Source: Actinomycetes bacterium
GTDB taxonomy: Bacteria; Actinomycetota; Actinomycetes; Actinomycetales; Dermatophilaceae
Length of the DNA: 64,000 bases
Assembly (NCBI GenBank): GCA_029778715.1
Contig: JAKOPT010000045.1
Coordinates: 62,001 to 126,000, forward strand
Direction of reading: 5' to 3'
The notes beneath the pieces are model-generated. The model saw only the letters and a program-made list of their open reading frames with translations, made no database searches and was not told the DNA's origin. Of this stretch, positions 1 to 9,613 are shown piece by piece (the stretch's first letter is position 1; each line of letters starts with the position of its first letter). The position numbers and the translations under genes were made by a program.

Positions 1-1
1 C

Positions 2-205
2 TTCGTCGTCGGCGGCGGCGTCACCCGGGTCATCCCGCTCACCGGCCTGACCATGCCGTTCCTCTCCCAGGGCGGCTCCTCGCTGCTGGCCAACTGGGTC
101 ATCGTCGCCATCTTGTTGCGGATCAGCGACCATGCCCGCCGGCCACTGCCCGACCCCGGCCCGAGTGCCATCGGCGGCGCCGAAACCCAGGTGGTGCGGC
201 TATGA
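2..205 (+). CDS. FtsW/RodA/SpoVE family protein, C-terminal fragment (truncated by window start)
   Basis: Frame 2 reads [32 protein letters not shown]..., the SEDS C-terminal signature; stop overlaps the next ATG (ATGA). Confidence 0.9.
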   Translation, partial: FVVGGGVTRVIPLTGLTMPFLSQGGSSLLANWVIVAILLRISDHARRPLPDPGPSAIGGAETQVVRL

Positions 206-1653
206 ACGCCCCGATCCGCCGGATGTCGACCGTCGTCGCCTTCCTCTTCGCCACCTTGCTCATCTCGACGACGTGGATCCAGTTCGGCGAGGCGAAAAGC
301 CTCAACGCCCGCGACGACAACCGGCGCACCCTGCTGGCCACCTACGCCCGCGAGCGCGGTCAAATCCTCGTCGGCGACACCGCCATTGCCGTGTCCAAAC
401 CCGTCGACAGCGAGTTCAAATACCTCCGCACCTACCCCTCGGGTGCCCTGTATGCCGACCTCACCGGTTACTACTCCTTCTACGGCGCCGGGGGTGGCCT
501 GGAATCCACCGAGAACCCGCTGCTCTCGGGGAGCAGCGACAAACTGTTCTACCGGCGCGTCTCGGACCTGTTCACCGGGCGCCGCCCGCAAGGGGCAAGC
601 CTGCTCCTCACCATCAACGCCAAGGCCCAGGAGGCGGCCTCGTCCGCGCTCGGCGACCAGCGGGGCGCGGCCGTCGCCCTCAACCCCAAAACCGGGGAGA
701 TCCTCGCCCTGGTCACCAAACCGACGTACGACCCCAACCCGTTGGCGAGCCACGACCTCAACGCGGTCGACACGGCATACAAAACCCTCAACGCCGACCC
801 GGCCCGTCCCATGGTCAACCGGGCCATCGCCGGCAACCTTTACCCGCCGGGCTCGACGTTCAAGGTGATCACGGCCGCGGCGGCGCTGTCGTCGGGGAAG
901 TGGACGCCGAGCAGCCAGGTCCCCGGGCCGGCGGTGCTCACCCTGCCGCAGACGACCGTCGGACTGCCCAACTCGGGCGGGCGCTCGTGCGGAGCCAACG
1001 ACCAGGTGACGGTCCAGGATGCGTTGCGGATGTCGTGCAACACGGCGTTCGGGTGGCTCGGGCTCCAACTCGGTGGGGATGCGCTGCGGGAGCAGGCGGT
1101 GAAGTTCGGGTTCGGCGACCAGGTGAGCATCCCGATGAAGGTGACGCCGAGTTCGGTGCCCGCGCAACTCAACCCGCCGCAGACGGCCCAGTCGGCCGTG
1201 GGACAGTATGACGTGCGGGTCACGCCGATGCAGATGGCGATGGTCGCTGCGGGGATCGCAAACAAGGGGGTCGTCATGGAGCCGTATCTCGTCCGGTCGG
1301 TGCTCGCCTCGGACCTCTCGACGGTCGAGACAGCGAGCCCGACGGTGCATTCGACGGCGGTGACCCCCGAGGTGGCCGCGCAGTTGACCGCGATGATGGA
1401 GTCGGTCGTCACTGACGGCACGGGGACGGCGGCCCAGATGTCCGGGGTGCAGGTCGCCGGCAAGACGGGCACCGCGCAGCACGCCCCGGGGGCGGCGCCG
1501 CATGCGTGGTTCATCAGTTTCGCGCCGGCGAACGACCCGACCGTGGCAGTCGCGGTGGTCGTCGAAGAGGGCGGCAACGCCGGCGACCAGGCCTCCGGTG
1601 GGCGGACGGCGGCCCCGATCGCCAAGGCCATCATGCAGGCGGTGCTCCAGTGA
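202..1653 (+). CDS. pbpA: Penicillin-binding protein 2 / peptidoglycan transpeptidase (PbpA)
   Basis: [16 protein letters not shown] (SxxK), KTGTAQ (KTG) motifs; position between SEDS protein and pknB. Confidence 0.93.
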   Translation: MNAPIRRMSTVVAFLFATLLISTTWIQFGEAKSLNARDDNRRTLLATYARERGQILVGDTAIAVSKPVDSEFKYLRTYPSGALYADLTGYYSFYGAGGGLESTENPLLSGSSDKLFYRRVSDLFTGRRPQGASLLLTINAKAQEAASSALGDQRGAAVALNPKTGEILALVTKPTYDPNPLASHDLNAVDTAYKTLNADPARPMVNRAIAGNLYPPGSTFKVITAAAALSSGKWTPSSQVPGPAVLTLPQTTVGLPNSGGRSCGANDQVTVQDALRMSCNTAFGWLGLQLGGDALREQAVKFGFGDQVSIPMKVTPSSVPAQLNPPQTAQSAVGQYDVRVTPMQMAMVAAGIANKGVVMEPYLVRSVLASDLSTVETASPTVHSTAVTPEVAAQLTAMMESVVTDGTGTAAQMSGVQVAGKTGTAQHAPGAAPHAWFISFAPANDPTVAVAVVVEEGGNAGDQASGGRTAAPIAKAIMQAVLQ

Positions 1654-1788
1654 GTCGCTACCTTGCCCACCGTGGCGCGCCGGTCCGCGGTCCCGGCCGG
1701 TGCCGCTGCGCCGGGAGCCGGCCGCCCGGCATACATCCGCCAAAGCCCCTGGGTGAGCATCGCCCGCCCCCGCCCCGGCCCGGCCTCC

Positions 1789-1820
1789 GTCAACAATCGA
1801 CCAATAGGTGGATTGTTGAC
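1789..1820. repeat. 32-bp dispersed palindrome, copy 1
   Basis: GTCAACAATCGACCAATAGGTGGATTGTTGAC. Confidence 0.95.
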
Positions 1821-1891
1821 GGGTCGGCAGCCCCCGCCTGCCCCCGCCCCGTTGTCCCGTGTATGCCGTCGATCGCAAGGAGCGAGAACCG

Positions 1892-3763
1892 ATGAGTGAG
1901 CAACCCCGCCTGCTGGGCGGCCGGTACGAGGTCGGTGACCTCATCGGCCGCGGTGGGATGGCCGAGGTGCACCGCGGCATCGACACCCGGCTCGGTCGTC
2001 AGGTGGCCATCAAGATGCTCCGCAGCGACCTGGCCCGCGACGCCTCCTTCCTCACCCGGTTCCGCCGGGAGGCCCAATCGAGCGCCGGGCTCAACCACGC
2101 CTCGATCGTCGCCGTCTACGACTCCGGCGAAGACCACACCGTCGATGCGACGGGGCAGCCGCAGGACGTGCCGTTCATCGTCATGGAGTACGTCGAAGGC
2201 AAGACGCTGCGCGAGGTCCTCACCCGCCGCGGCCATTTGAGCACCGCCGACTCGTGCCGGATCACCGAGGGCATCCTCGACGCTCTGGCCTACAGCCACC
2301 GGATGGGCATCGTCCATCGTGACATCAAGCCGGCCAACGTCATGATCGGCACCGACGGCTCGGTCAAGGTCATGGATTTCGGGATTGCCCGGGCGATCGC
2401 GGACAGCAACGCCACGATGACGCAAACCCAGGCCGTCATCGGCACCGCCCAATACCTCTCGCCCGAGCAGGCCCAGGGCCAGACCGTCGATGCTCGCTCG
2501 GACCTCTACTCGACCGGGTGCCTCCTCTACGAACTGTTGACCGGCCGCACCCCCTTCCAGGGCGACACCCCGGTGGCTATCGCCTATCAGCATGTGGGAC
2601 AAGAACCTCCGGCACCCTCAACCTTCGAGCCCGCGGTGCCTGCGGACCTTGACGCCGTCGTGCTGCATTCCCTGGCCAAGGACCGCACCGCGCGCTATCA
2701 GAACGCTGCGGACTTCCGCGCCGACCTGCAGGCGGTGCGCTTGGGCCGGCCGATCAGCGCGGTGGCCGCGGCCACTCTCGCCGGGCTCGGCGGCGCGGCC
2801 GGGTCACTCGCCGGAGGTGCGGCCGCGACCGAACGGATCTCTCCCTTGGCTGCCCCGCCCACCGAGGTGTATGCCGTGACCACCCGTTCCGGTGGTGGGG
2901 CACCTTCCCCGGCGGCCCGGCCGGCGCCCGGCTCGGGCGACGCCGGTAGCACGACGACGTTGCCCGCGGTGCCGCCGGCGAAGCCACCACGCCGGCGCGG
3001 GATGTGGGCATGGCTGACCGCGGCGGCGCTGGTCGCGTTGGTGTTGTTGGGCTGGGGCGTCAAGGCCTATGTCGATCACCAAGCCAATGCCGCGTCCATG
3101 GTCGCGGTTCCCGACGTCACCGGGCAGCCGCGCTCGACGGCTCAGTTGAAGATCACCCAGGCCGGTTTGGTGCCGGTGGTGACGACCGAGAACAACAAGG
3201 AGGTCGCCGCGGATAGCGTGATCCGCCAGGATCCGCAGGGCGCCACCCAGGTCAAGAAGGGCAGCACCGTTCAACTCGTCGTCTCGGCCGGACCCGAGGC
3301 GATTGTCGTGCCCGACCTCAAGGGCCGCACCCAGGCCGAGGCCAAGGCCGAACTCGAACGGCAGGGCCTGACCTTGGGCACGGTGACCGAGCAGAACGAC
3401 ACGAAGCAGCCCAAGGGCACGGTGGTGTCGTCCTCGCCGCCGGCCGGGCAGTCGGTTGCGCCCAAGGGCGCGGTCAACCTGACGGTCAGTTCGGGCAAGG
3501 TCACGGTCCCCGACCTCAAGGGCATGTCCCAAAACGACGCCTACAACCAGTTGGCCTCGACGGGTCTGACGCCGAAGTCGGTGTTCAAGCAGACCTCTGA
3601 GGCGCCGGACGGGACGGTCATTGCCCAAGATCAGAAGCCCGGTGCGGTGCTCGACAGCGGGGCGACGCTCACCATCACGGTCGCGCAAGCGGCCCCCCCG
3701 AGCCCAAGCCCCACGCCGACGTCCTCTGGCTCCCCCTCACCCACGCCGAGCAGCAGCCACTGA
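1892..3763 (+). CDS. pknB: PASTA-domain serine/threonine protein kinase
   Basis: GRGGMAEVHRG, HRDIKPANVMI, DFGIA motifs; TM segment; PASTA repeats (VPDVTGQ, VPDLKGRTQAEA, VPDLKGMSQ); AAGGAG RBS before ATG 1892. Confidence 0.95.
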   Translation: MSEQPRLLGGRYEVGDLIGRGGMAEVHRGIDTRLGRQVAIKMLRSDLARDASFLTRFRREAQSSAGLNHASIVAVYDSGEDHTVDATGQPQDVPFIVMEYVEGKTLREVLTRRGHLSTADSCRITEGILDALAYSHRMGIVHRDIKPANVMIGTDGSVKVMDFGIARAIADSNATMTQTQAVIGTAQYLSPEQAQGQTVDARSDLYSTGCLLYELLTGRTPFQGDTPVAIAYQHVGQEPPAPSTFEPAVPADLDAVVLHSLAKDRTARYQNAADFRADLQAVRLGRPISAVAAATLAGLGGAAGSLAGGAAATERISPLAAPPTEVYAVTTRSGGGAPSPAARPAPGSGDAGSTTTLPAVPPAKPPRRRGMWAWLTAAALVALVLLGWGVKAYVDHQANAASMVAVPDVTGQPRSTAQLKITQAGLVPVVTTENNKEVAADSVIRQDPQGATQVKKGSTVQLVVSAGPEAIVVPDLKGRTQAEAKAELERQGLTLGTVTEQNDTKQPKGTVVSSSPPAGQSVAPKGAVNLTVSSGKVTVPDLKGMSQNDAYNQLASTGLTPKSVFKQTSEAPDGTVIAQDQKPGAVLDSGATLTITVAQAAPPSPSPTPTSSGSPSPTPSSSH

Positions 3764-4020
3764 CGTCGATCCCTGGCTAAAGGCGGGCTCCGCAGTCTGC
3801 CCGCGCCGTCTCCGTCACCGTCTCCGTCTCCGTCTCCGTCACCGAGCGCGAGCCGCTGACCCCGGCTCGGCCCGCCCGAGTCGAAAGTACGCAACTTGCC
3901 GTATGCCGAGTGCGCGCACGGCGAGTCTCGTACTTTCGACCTGGTCGACCCTTGCGCTGGCTTGCCCGGCGCTCCCGCTCTGTCCCTGGACCGCACACCC
4001 TCGGCCGTGGCGTAGGTTCA

Positions 4021-4105
4021 GGTGGGAAAGGGGCACTTCGCACCCGAACATTTGGGGCGCGAAGTGGACCTTTCCCGCCCAAGGCGGGAAAGGGGTGACG
4101 GGTGG
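4021..4105. repeat. ~85-bp intergenic element, copy 1 (reverse orientation)
   Basis: GGTGGGAAAGGGGCACTTCGCACCCGAACATTTGGGGCGCGAAGTGGACCTTTCCCGCC... Confidence 0.93.
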
Positions 4106-4121
4106 GACGGGCTGGATGCGA

Positions 4122-4778
4122 TCAGGCGTGGGCGACCAAGGCGGCGATCCCGGCGGCATCGTGGACCAGCGGCGAGAGCCCCGCTGAGCGTCCTATCGCC
4201 TCGGTATCACCGGTCATGGCCAGCCAGTTCGCGAGCAACCGGTGCCCGCCTTCGGTCAGCACCGACTCGGGATGGAACTGGACGCCGTGCAACGGCAACT
4301 CCCGGTGGCGCACCGCCATGATGAGCCCCGAGGCTGTGTGCCCATTGGCGACCAGGGCCGGCGGCATCGTCGCCGGGTCGATCGCCAGCGAGTGATAACG
4401 CGTCGCCGTGAACGGTGAGGCCAACCCCGCCAACACCCCGGTCCCGTCATGGTGCACCGGCGAGGTCTTGCCGTGGAGCAACTCCGGCGCCCGCCCGACC
4501 GTCGCCCCGAACACCACCCCGAGTGCCTGATGGCCGAGGCATACCCCGAGCATCGGCTGCGCCCGCTGCGCGCACGCGGCGATCATCGCCATCGACACCC
4601 CGGCCTCCTCGGGCGTCCCCGGCCCCGGCGACACGAGCACCCCGTCGAACCCGGCCGCCTCGTCGGGCGTCACCGCGTCGTTGCGGACCACGGTGCACGT
4701 CGCCCCGAGCTGTTCGAGGTAGCCGACGATCGTGAACACGAAACTGTCGTAGTTGTCGACGACGAGGATCTGGCTCAC
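4122..4778 (-). CDS. pabA: Aminodeoxychorismate/anthranilate synthase glutamine amidotransferase component
   Basis: ILVVDNYDSFVFTIV, GVCLGHQALG, GVQFHPESVLT motifs; probable GTG start at 4778. Confidence 0.9.
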   Translation of the reverse strand: MSQILVVDNYDSFVFTIVGYLEQLGATCTVVRNDAVTPDEAAGFDGVLVSPGPGTPEEAGVSMAMIAACAQRAQPMLGVCLGHQALGVVFGATVGRAPELLHGKTSPVHHDGTGVLAGLASPFTATRYHSLAIDPATMPPALVANGHTASGLIMAVRHRELPLHGVQFHPESVLTEGGHRLLANWLAMTGDTEAIGRSAGLSPLVHDAAGIAALVAHA

Positions 4779-4867
4779 GTGCGGCTCCCGGAAGTGGTGG
4801 GCGAAGTCAGACATACGGTATGCCGCCGCGCCGCCCCCAGCACACCCGTCCGCCCGCCGCACTCGCC

Positions 4868-4953
4868 CCACCCGTCACCCCTTTCCCGCCTTGGGCGGGA
4901 AAGGTCCACTTCGCACCCCAAATGTTCGGGTGCGAAGTGCCCCTTGCCCACCT
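4868..4953. repeat. ~85-bp intergenic element, copy 2
   Basis: CCCTTTCCCGCCTTGGGCGGGAAAGGTCCACTTCGCACCCCAAATGTTCGGGTGCGAAGTGCCCCTTGCCCACC. Confidence 0.93.
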
Positions 4954-5005
4954 CTAGTTCGGGAACCCGCGCACGACATCAGCGACGAAAATCAAGCGCG
5001 AGCAC

Positions 5006-5254
5006 TCACGGCGACACCGATGCAGTGGGTGACGGGCTCGCGGTACCCGACGGCGAGGCGGGCAGCGAGGCAGACGGGCCGACCGAGATCGACGAGCCCT
5101 CCTCCACGGTGTTCTGGGTGAACGGCAACTTGGGGCTGATCCACGGGAACACCCACACGAAGCACACGGCCACGACAGCGACGATGAGGACCAGAACCTG
5201 GAGGGCCTTGACCCAGGCCGGGCCGGGAAGCAGACGCCACAACGCGGCATACAT
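5006..5254 (-). CDS. Small single-TM protein next to sortase
   Basis: 82-aa ORF with one hydrophobic segment and Ser/Pro-rich tail; co-oriented with sortase gene. Confidence 0.6.
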   Translation of the reverse strand: MYAALWRLLPGPAWVKALQVLVLIVAVVAVCFVWVFPWISPKLPFTQNTVEEGSSISVGPSASLPASPSGTASPSPTASVSP

Positions 5255-5257
5255 CGA

Positions 5258-6097
5258 CTAGCCACCTCCTGACGGTGAGGCACTCGGCGAGGCAACCCCC
5301 GAGGGCAGCGGCGTCCCCAGCGAGGGCGACCTCAAGAGCGACGCGGGCAGCCCCTCCTCCCGGGTGTACGTCCGCGCCAACACGGCATGGACGACATACC
5401 GCTGCTGTGCGGAGTACTTGGGGTGGCACGCCGTCATGGTCAGCAACGCCTGGGTCGGGGCGACGCCCCGCTGATCGGGCACCGGAGCGATGACCTCCAC
5501 GGCGGTCGGGGCGACGATCTCGTGGCCGGACACGGCATACACGTCATAACCGGAGCGGGTCTCGACGATGATCGCATCACCGGCCACCAAGGTGTCGATG
5601 TCGTGGAAGGGCCGCCCCCACGTCGTGCGGTGCCCCGCCACGGCAAAATTGCCGACCGCCCCCGGCGCCGCGGTCCCCACGTAGTGGCCGACACCGGACT
5701 GCAACGACGCGGTGTCGGTGCCCTCGAGGATCGGCCGCACATAGTCCGCACCGAACCGCGGGATGTAGATGAGCGCGAACGCCTTGCCTTCGATGAGGCC
5801 GCCGGGCACCTTCGCATCCGGGGCCTTCCCGCTGCGGAACTCGTTGAGCAGGGCGTGACGGGTCGCATCGGCGGCCCGGTTGGCCACGACGTCGGTCCAC
5901 CACAGTTGCCACGCGACGAACAACAACAGGAGCACGCCAAGCGTGATGAACAACTCACCAACGACCCCAACGACGCCCCACCCGCGACTCGAGCCACTCG
6001 AGCCGCTCGTGCCGCTCGTGCGGCGCTGTCGCCGGCTCACCTCGCGGCGCGTCGCAACTGTCGTGGCATCCCCATCGGTGACCGGCTCGGCGCTCAC
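5258..6097 (-). CDS. Class E sortase
   Basis: AVAGHRTTWGRPFHDID and LLTMTACHPKYSAQQRYVVHAV (catalytic His/Cys), N-terminal TM. Confidence 0.92.
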   Translation of the reverse strand: MSAEPVTDGDATTVATRREVSRRQRRTSGTSGSSGSSRGWGVVGVVGELFITLGVLLLLFVAWQLWWTDVVANRAADATRHALLNEFRSGKAPDAKVPGGLIEGKAFALIYIPRFGADYVRPILEGTDTASLQSGVGHYVGTAAPGAVGNFAVAGHRTTWGRPFHDIDTLVAGDAIIVETRSGYDVYAVSGHEIVAPTAVEVIAPVPDQRGVAPTQALLTMTACHPKYSAQQRYVVHAVLARTYTREEGLPASLLRSPSLGTPLPSGVASPSASPSGGG

Positions 6098-6963
6098 GGG
6101 GCACCCGCTGCCGGGATGGCCGTGGCGTACCGGGGGGCAATGCTGCCGGAGTATGCCGGGAACGTCACCTCACCCTTGGTGCGCACCTGGTACCCCAAGC
6201 CCACGGCCGTGACGTATTCGCGGTAGATGCCCACCTGTTTGTCCCCTGCCAGCCCCCGCTTCATGGCGGGCACGTCCCCGATGGCCGTGATGACGTAGGG
6301 CGGGGAGTAGACCCGGCCCTGGAGGAGGAGCGTGTTGCCCACGCACCGGACGGCGCTGGTGGCGATGACCCGCTGGTCCATGAGCATCATCGCCTCGGCC
6401 CCGTTGGCCCAGAGCGCGTTGACGACGGCCTGCACATCCTGTTGGTGGACGACGATGTCGTCGATGGTGAACCCGTCGGGCAGTTGCCGGGAGGGCATCC
6501 GGCTGTCATCGAGGGTCACTTCGAGGCCCGGCCCGGTGACCGGGGTGCGCCCCGCCGCCGAGGCGAGCGCGTCGGCCCGGCTCTTCAGCGCCGCGATCTG
6601 CGCGTTGCCCGCGGAACCGGTGCGGGTCAGGGTGTCGATCTGGCCCTGGAGTTCGTCGAGACGCACGGAATCCTTGGCGTTGGTGGCGGTGCCGCGCCGG
6701 ATGAGTTCGGCGATGCTGCCGTTGTCGTTGCGCAACGATCCGCCGGCCGCGGTCGCGCTGCTCGTCGCGAACAAGGCGCCGGCCAGGAGGGCCACCACGG
6801 GCACGAGGAGGGTCCAGATGGTCATCCGCCGGCGCCCCCGTCCCTTGCGCTCGCGACGACGCCCCCCGTCCCGCGATGCGTCGGCGTGGGGAGGCGAGGA
6901 GGGGTGCGGGCTCGGCGGCATACCCCTCCTTCGGTCGCGGCTGCACGCGGTGGCGGCCTTCAT
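6094..6963 (-). CDS. DUF881 family protein
   Basis: Conserved DUF881 pattern (VTGPGLEVTLDDS... DIVVHQQDVQAVVNALWANGAEAM...); true start may be nearer 6825. Confidence 0.85.
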   Translation of the reverse strand: MKAATACSRDRRRGMPPSPHPSSPPHADASRDGGRRRERKGRGRRRMTIWTLLVPVVALLAGALFATSSATAAGGSLRNDNGSIAELIRRGTATNAKDSVRLDELQGQIDTLTRTGSAGNAQIAALKSRADALASAAGRTPVTGPGLEVTLDDSRMPSRQLPDGFTIDDIVVHQQDVQAVVNALWANGAEAMMLMDQRVIATSAVRCVGNTLLLQGRVYSPPYVITAIGDVPAMKRGLAGDKQVGIYREYVTAVGLGYQVRTKGEVTFPAYSGSIAPRYATAIPAAGAP

Positions 6964-7015
6964 TATCTACGCTAGAGGGCAGTCCCCCCGCCCTCGCCAG
7001 CAAAGGAACCCCGCC

Positions 7016-7270
7016 GTGCCCGAATCCAAGGGTCGCAACAAGGCCACGTACACCCCGCCTCGCACGGCGAACAAGCAACTCACCCAGCCCAACCCGCCGT
7101 GGTACGCCCCGGTCATGGTCACCCTCATGGTCGTGGGCCTGATCTGGGTGGCGACCTACTACATCTCGGGGGCGCACCAGTTCCCCGTGCCCAAGTTGGG
7201 GCGCTGGAACCTCGGGGTCGGGTTCGCGTTCATGATGAGTGGCTTCCTGATGACCACCCGCTGGCGCTGA
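7016..7270 (+). CDS. crgA: Cell division protein CrgA
   Basis: NPPWYAPVMVTLMVVGLIWVATYYISG...WNLGVGFAFMMSGFLMTTRW; GTG start. Confidence 0.93.
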   Translation: MPESKGRNKATYTPPRTANKQLTQPNPPWYAPVMVTLMVVGLIWVATYYISGAHQFPVPKLGRWNLGVGFAFMMSGFLMTTRWR

Positions 7271-7287
7271 GATTACACGGGTGTGAT

Positions 7288-7319
7288 TTGTCCACATCCG
7301 GGGAAAACCCTGTGGATAA
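7288..7319. promoter_or_regulatory. Inverted pair of DnaA-box-like sequences
   Basis: TTGTCCACA (7288-7296) and TGTGGATAA (7311-7319). Confidence 0.6.
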
Positions 7320-7425
7320 CTCGGGTTTGTGGTGGGGGTATGCCGCGCCGTTGCGGTTGCGGGTACGCCGCGTCGCCGGGCGTTGAGTGAGCAGTTGCGG
7401 GTACGCCGCGCCGCCGGGCGTTGAG

Positions 7426-8349
7426 TCAGCTGTAGCCGCCGGAGAGGGCGTACTTGGCGACCGCCGCCACTACGAGGAGCACGGTGAGCCCGCCGAGCCC
7501 GACCCAGTGGACGACCTGGGAGCCGGGGGTCGAGGCCGGCGCGAGCGGGTTGCGCCGATGCCCGGTGTAGGCGATCACGCCGGCGCAGGCTGCGCCCACG
7601 ACGAGCCCGCCGAGGTGCGCCTGCCAGGCGATACCGGGGATGACGAACCCGAGCACCGCGTTGATGGCAATCGTCGCCACCATGCCCGCCGAGGAGCGGC
7701 CCAGGCGCCGGTTGAGCACGAGGAAGGCCCCGAACAGCCCGAACACCGCCCCCGATGCGCCCACCGTGGGCGTGATCCAGGGACCCATGTACCCCGCGTG
7801 GATCTCGGCGAGGGTGAGCGGCGGCGCGAGGAGCAGGTAGCCGACCGAGCCACCGAGCGCGCTGATGAGGTAGGTCGCCACGAACCGGGCCCGGCCCAGG
7901 AGCGGCTCGAGATAACTGCCCATGATCCACAGCGCGTACATGTTGAACGCGATGTGGAGGAGCATCGACGGCGAGTGCGCAAACGCCGCGGTGAGGAAGC
8001 GCCACGGCTCGGACCGGCCGGCATACGGCGCGAACGCGATCGCGTTGGTGACGTCCGGAAGCGCGAGTTGCCCGACGAACACGGCCACACAGGTGCCGAT
8101 GATCGTCAGCGACGCGATCGGCCGCCCCCACGCGACCGCGCCGCCGAACACCGTGCGTCCCTGCCGGCTCACCGCCTGCGCCTGAGCGACGCAGGTGACG
8201 CACTGGATGCCGACGGGGGCGGGCCGCTGGCATTCGGGGCACGTCGGTTGGTGGCACCGTTGGCAGCGCACGTAGGCGACGCGGTCGGGGTGGCGAGGGC
8301 AGACCGGCGGCGCTTGGGTCGCCGGGTCGTATGCCGTGGGCTCACTCAT
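7426..8349 (-). CDS. Rhomboid family intramembrane serine protease with N-terminal zinc-ribbon-like region
   Basis: GASGAVFGLFGAF (GxSG), multiple TMs, N-terminal CPRHPDRVAYVRCQRCHQPTCPEC. Confidence 0.92.
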   Translation of the reverse strand: MSEPTAYDPATQAPPVCPRHPDRVAYVRCQRCHQPTCPECQRPAPVGIQCVTCVAQAQAVSRQGRTVFGGAVAWGRPIASLTIIGTCVAVFVGQLALPDVTNAIAFAPYAGRSEPWRFLTAAFAHSPSMLLHIAFNMYALWIMGSYLEPLLGRARFVATYLISALGGSVGYLLLAPPLTLAEIHAGYMGPWITPTVGASGAVFGLFGAFLVLNRRLGRSSAGMVATIAINAVLGFVIPGIAWQAHLGGLVVGAACAGVIAYTGHRRNPLAPASTPGSQVVHWVGLGGLTVLLVVAAVAKYALSGGYS

Positions 8350-8412
8350 GCGTCCACCCTCGTCGTGCTTCTGCCGCCGGTCAGGCCGGGCTGGCCATGG
8401 CCGAGCGGATCG

Positions 8413-8931
8413 TCAGTCCTCGATCTCGACACGTTCGATGACGACATCCTCGCGGGGCTTGTCGCCGGGGCCGGTCGCGACCGCGGACAGCGCGTCGACG
8501 ACCTTGCGGGAGTCCTCGTCGGCGACCTCACCGAAGATCGTGTGCTTGCCGTTGAGCCACGGGGTGGCGGCGACGGTGATGAAGAACTGCGACCCGTTGG
8601 TGCCCTTGCCGCCGCGGGTGCCGGCGTTGGCCATGGCGAGCAGGTAGGGGCGGTTGAACTGCAGGTCGGGGTGGATTTCGTCGTTGAAGGTGTAGCCGGG
8701 GCCACCGAATCCCTGCCCGATGGGGCACCCGCCCTGGATCATGAAGTTGGGGATGATCCGGTGGAAGATGAGCCCGTCGAAGTACGGGGTGGGGTTGGTG
8801 CGGCCCGCGTCGTCCTTGTATTCACGCTCGCCCTTGGCGAGGCCGGTGAAGTTCGCGACGGTCTTGGGCGCCTGGTGCGGGAAAAGCTCGACGCGGATGG
8901 GGCCATGGTTGGTGTGGAAGATCGCCTTCAT
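8413..8931 (-). CDS. ppiA: Peptidyl-prolyl cis-trans isomerase (cyclophilin)
   Basis: FHRIIPNFMIQGG, GSQFFITVAATPWLNGKHTIFGEV. Confidence 0.95.
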   Translation of the reverse strand: MKAIFHTNHGPIRVELFPHQAPKTVANFTGLAKGEREYKDDAGRTNPTPYFDGLIFHRIIPNFMIQGGCPIGQGFGGPGYTFNDEIHPDLQFNRPYLLAMANAGTRGGKGTNGSQFFITVAATPWLNGKHTIFGEVADEDSRKVVDALSAVATGPGDKPREDVVIERVEIED

Positions 8932-8964
8932 CCCGCCATTCTCCCACGTCGTCGCCCCCTCCCG

Positions 8965-9045
8965 TCTCGTCACGCTTTTCCCGCCTGAACCGCCCAACGT
9001 CCACTTCGCGCCCCAAATGTTCGGGTGCGAACTGCCCCTTTCCCA
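8965..9045. repeat. ~85-bp intergenic element, copy 3
   Basis: TTTTCCCGCCTGAACCGCCCAACGTCCACTTCGCGCCCCAAATGTTCGGGTGCGAACTGCCCCTTTCCCACC. Confidence 0.93.
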
Positions 9046-9290
9046 CCGGGAGTTCATGCGCGTGGCTCGGCGAGCACGCGATGACCAAGTCCCCGCTGGA
9101 ATGTGGATGCGCCAGCCCCCACTCCGGCAGCCCCCACTCCGGCAGCCCCCGCACCAGCCAGCGCCCACCGGGCCGGCTCCACGGCATACCCCATCGTCGG
9201 GGGCAACCAACGCCCGGCGGCGCCGTCGGGCAAGATGGAAGGACACCACGCCCTCGCGGCAGGCTGGGGCGATCGCCACGGGATAGGAGC

Positions 9291-9512
9291 ATGCGCATGT
9301 CCGACACCACGAAGAGGGGCAAGGCCAAGTGGCTCCTGCTCGTCGGCATCACCGCAGCGGCCGCCGCCGCCGTCGCGTACAAACGCAGGGCAAACCTCGA
9401 GGACCCCTGGGCGAACGTGCAGCCCTACGTGCCGAAGCGGACCCTCGACCCGCAGCCCGAACCACCCCGGCCCCCCGAATCCGCCGCTGAGGACGATTCT
9501 CCAGTTAGCTGA
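9291..9512 (+). CDS. Small membrane protein
   Basis: KWLLLVGITAAAAAAVAYKRR; RBS GGATAGGAG before ATG. Confidence 0.65.
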   Translation: MRMSDTTKRGKAKWLLLVGITAAAAAAVAYKRRANLEDPWANVQPYVPKRTLDPQPEPPRPPESAAEDDSPVS

Positions 9513-9613
9513 ACGCCGGTGGCCGTCCCGACGACCACCAACTATCAGCCAAGACCGCAATCACCCAAGACCGCAATCGCCGACGAAAGCGTGCCCGGAC
9601 GAAAGCGTGCCCG

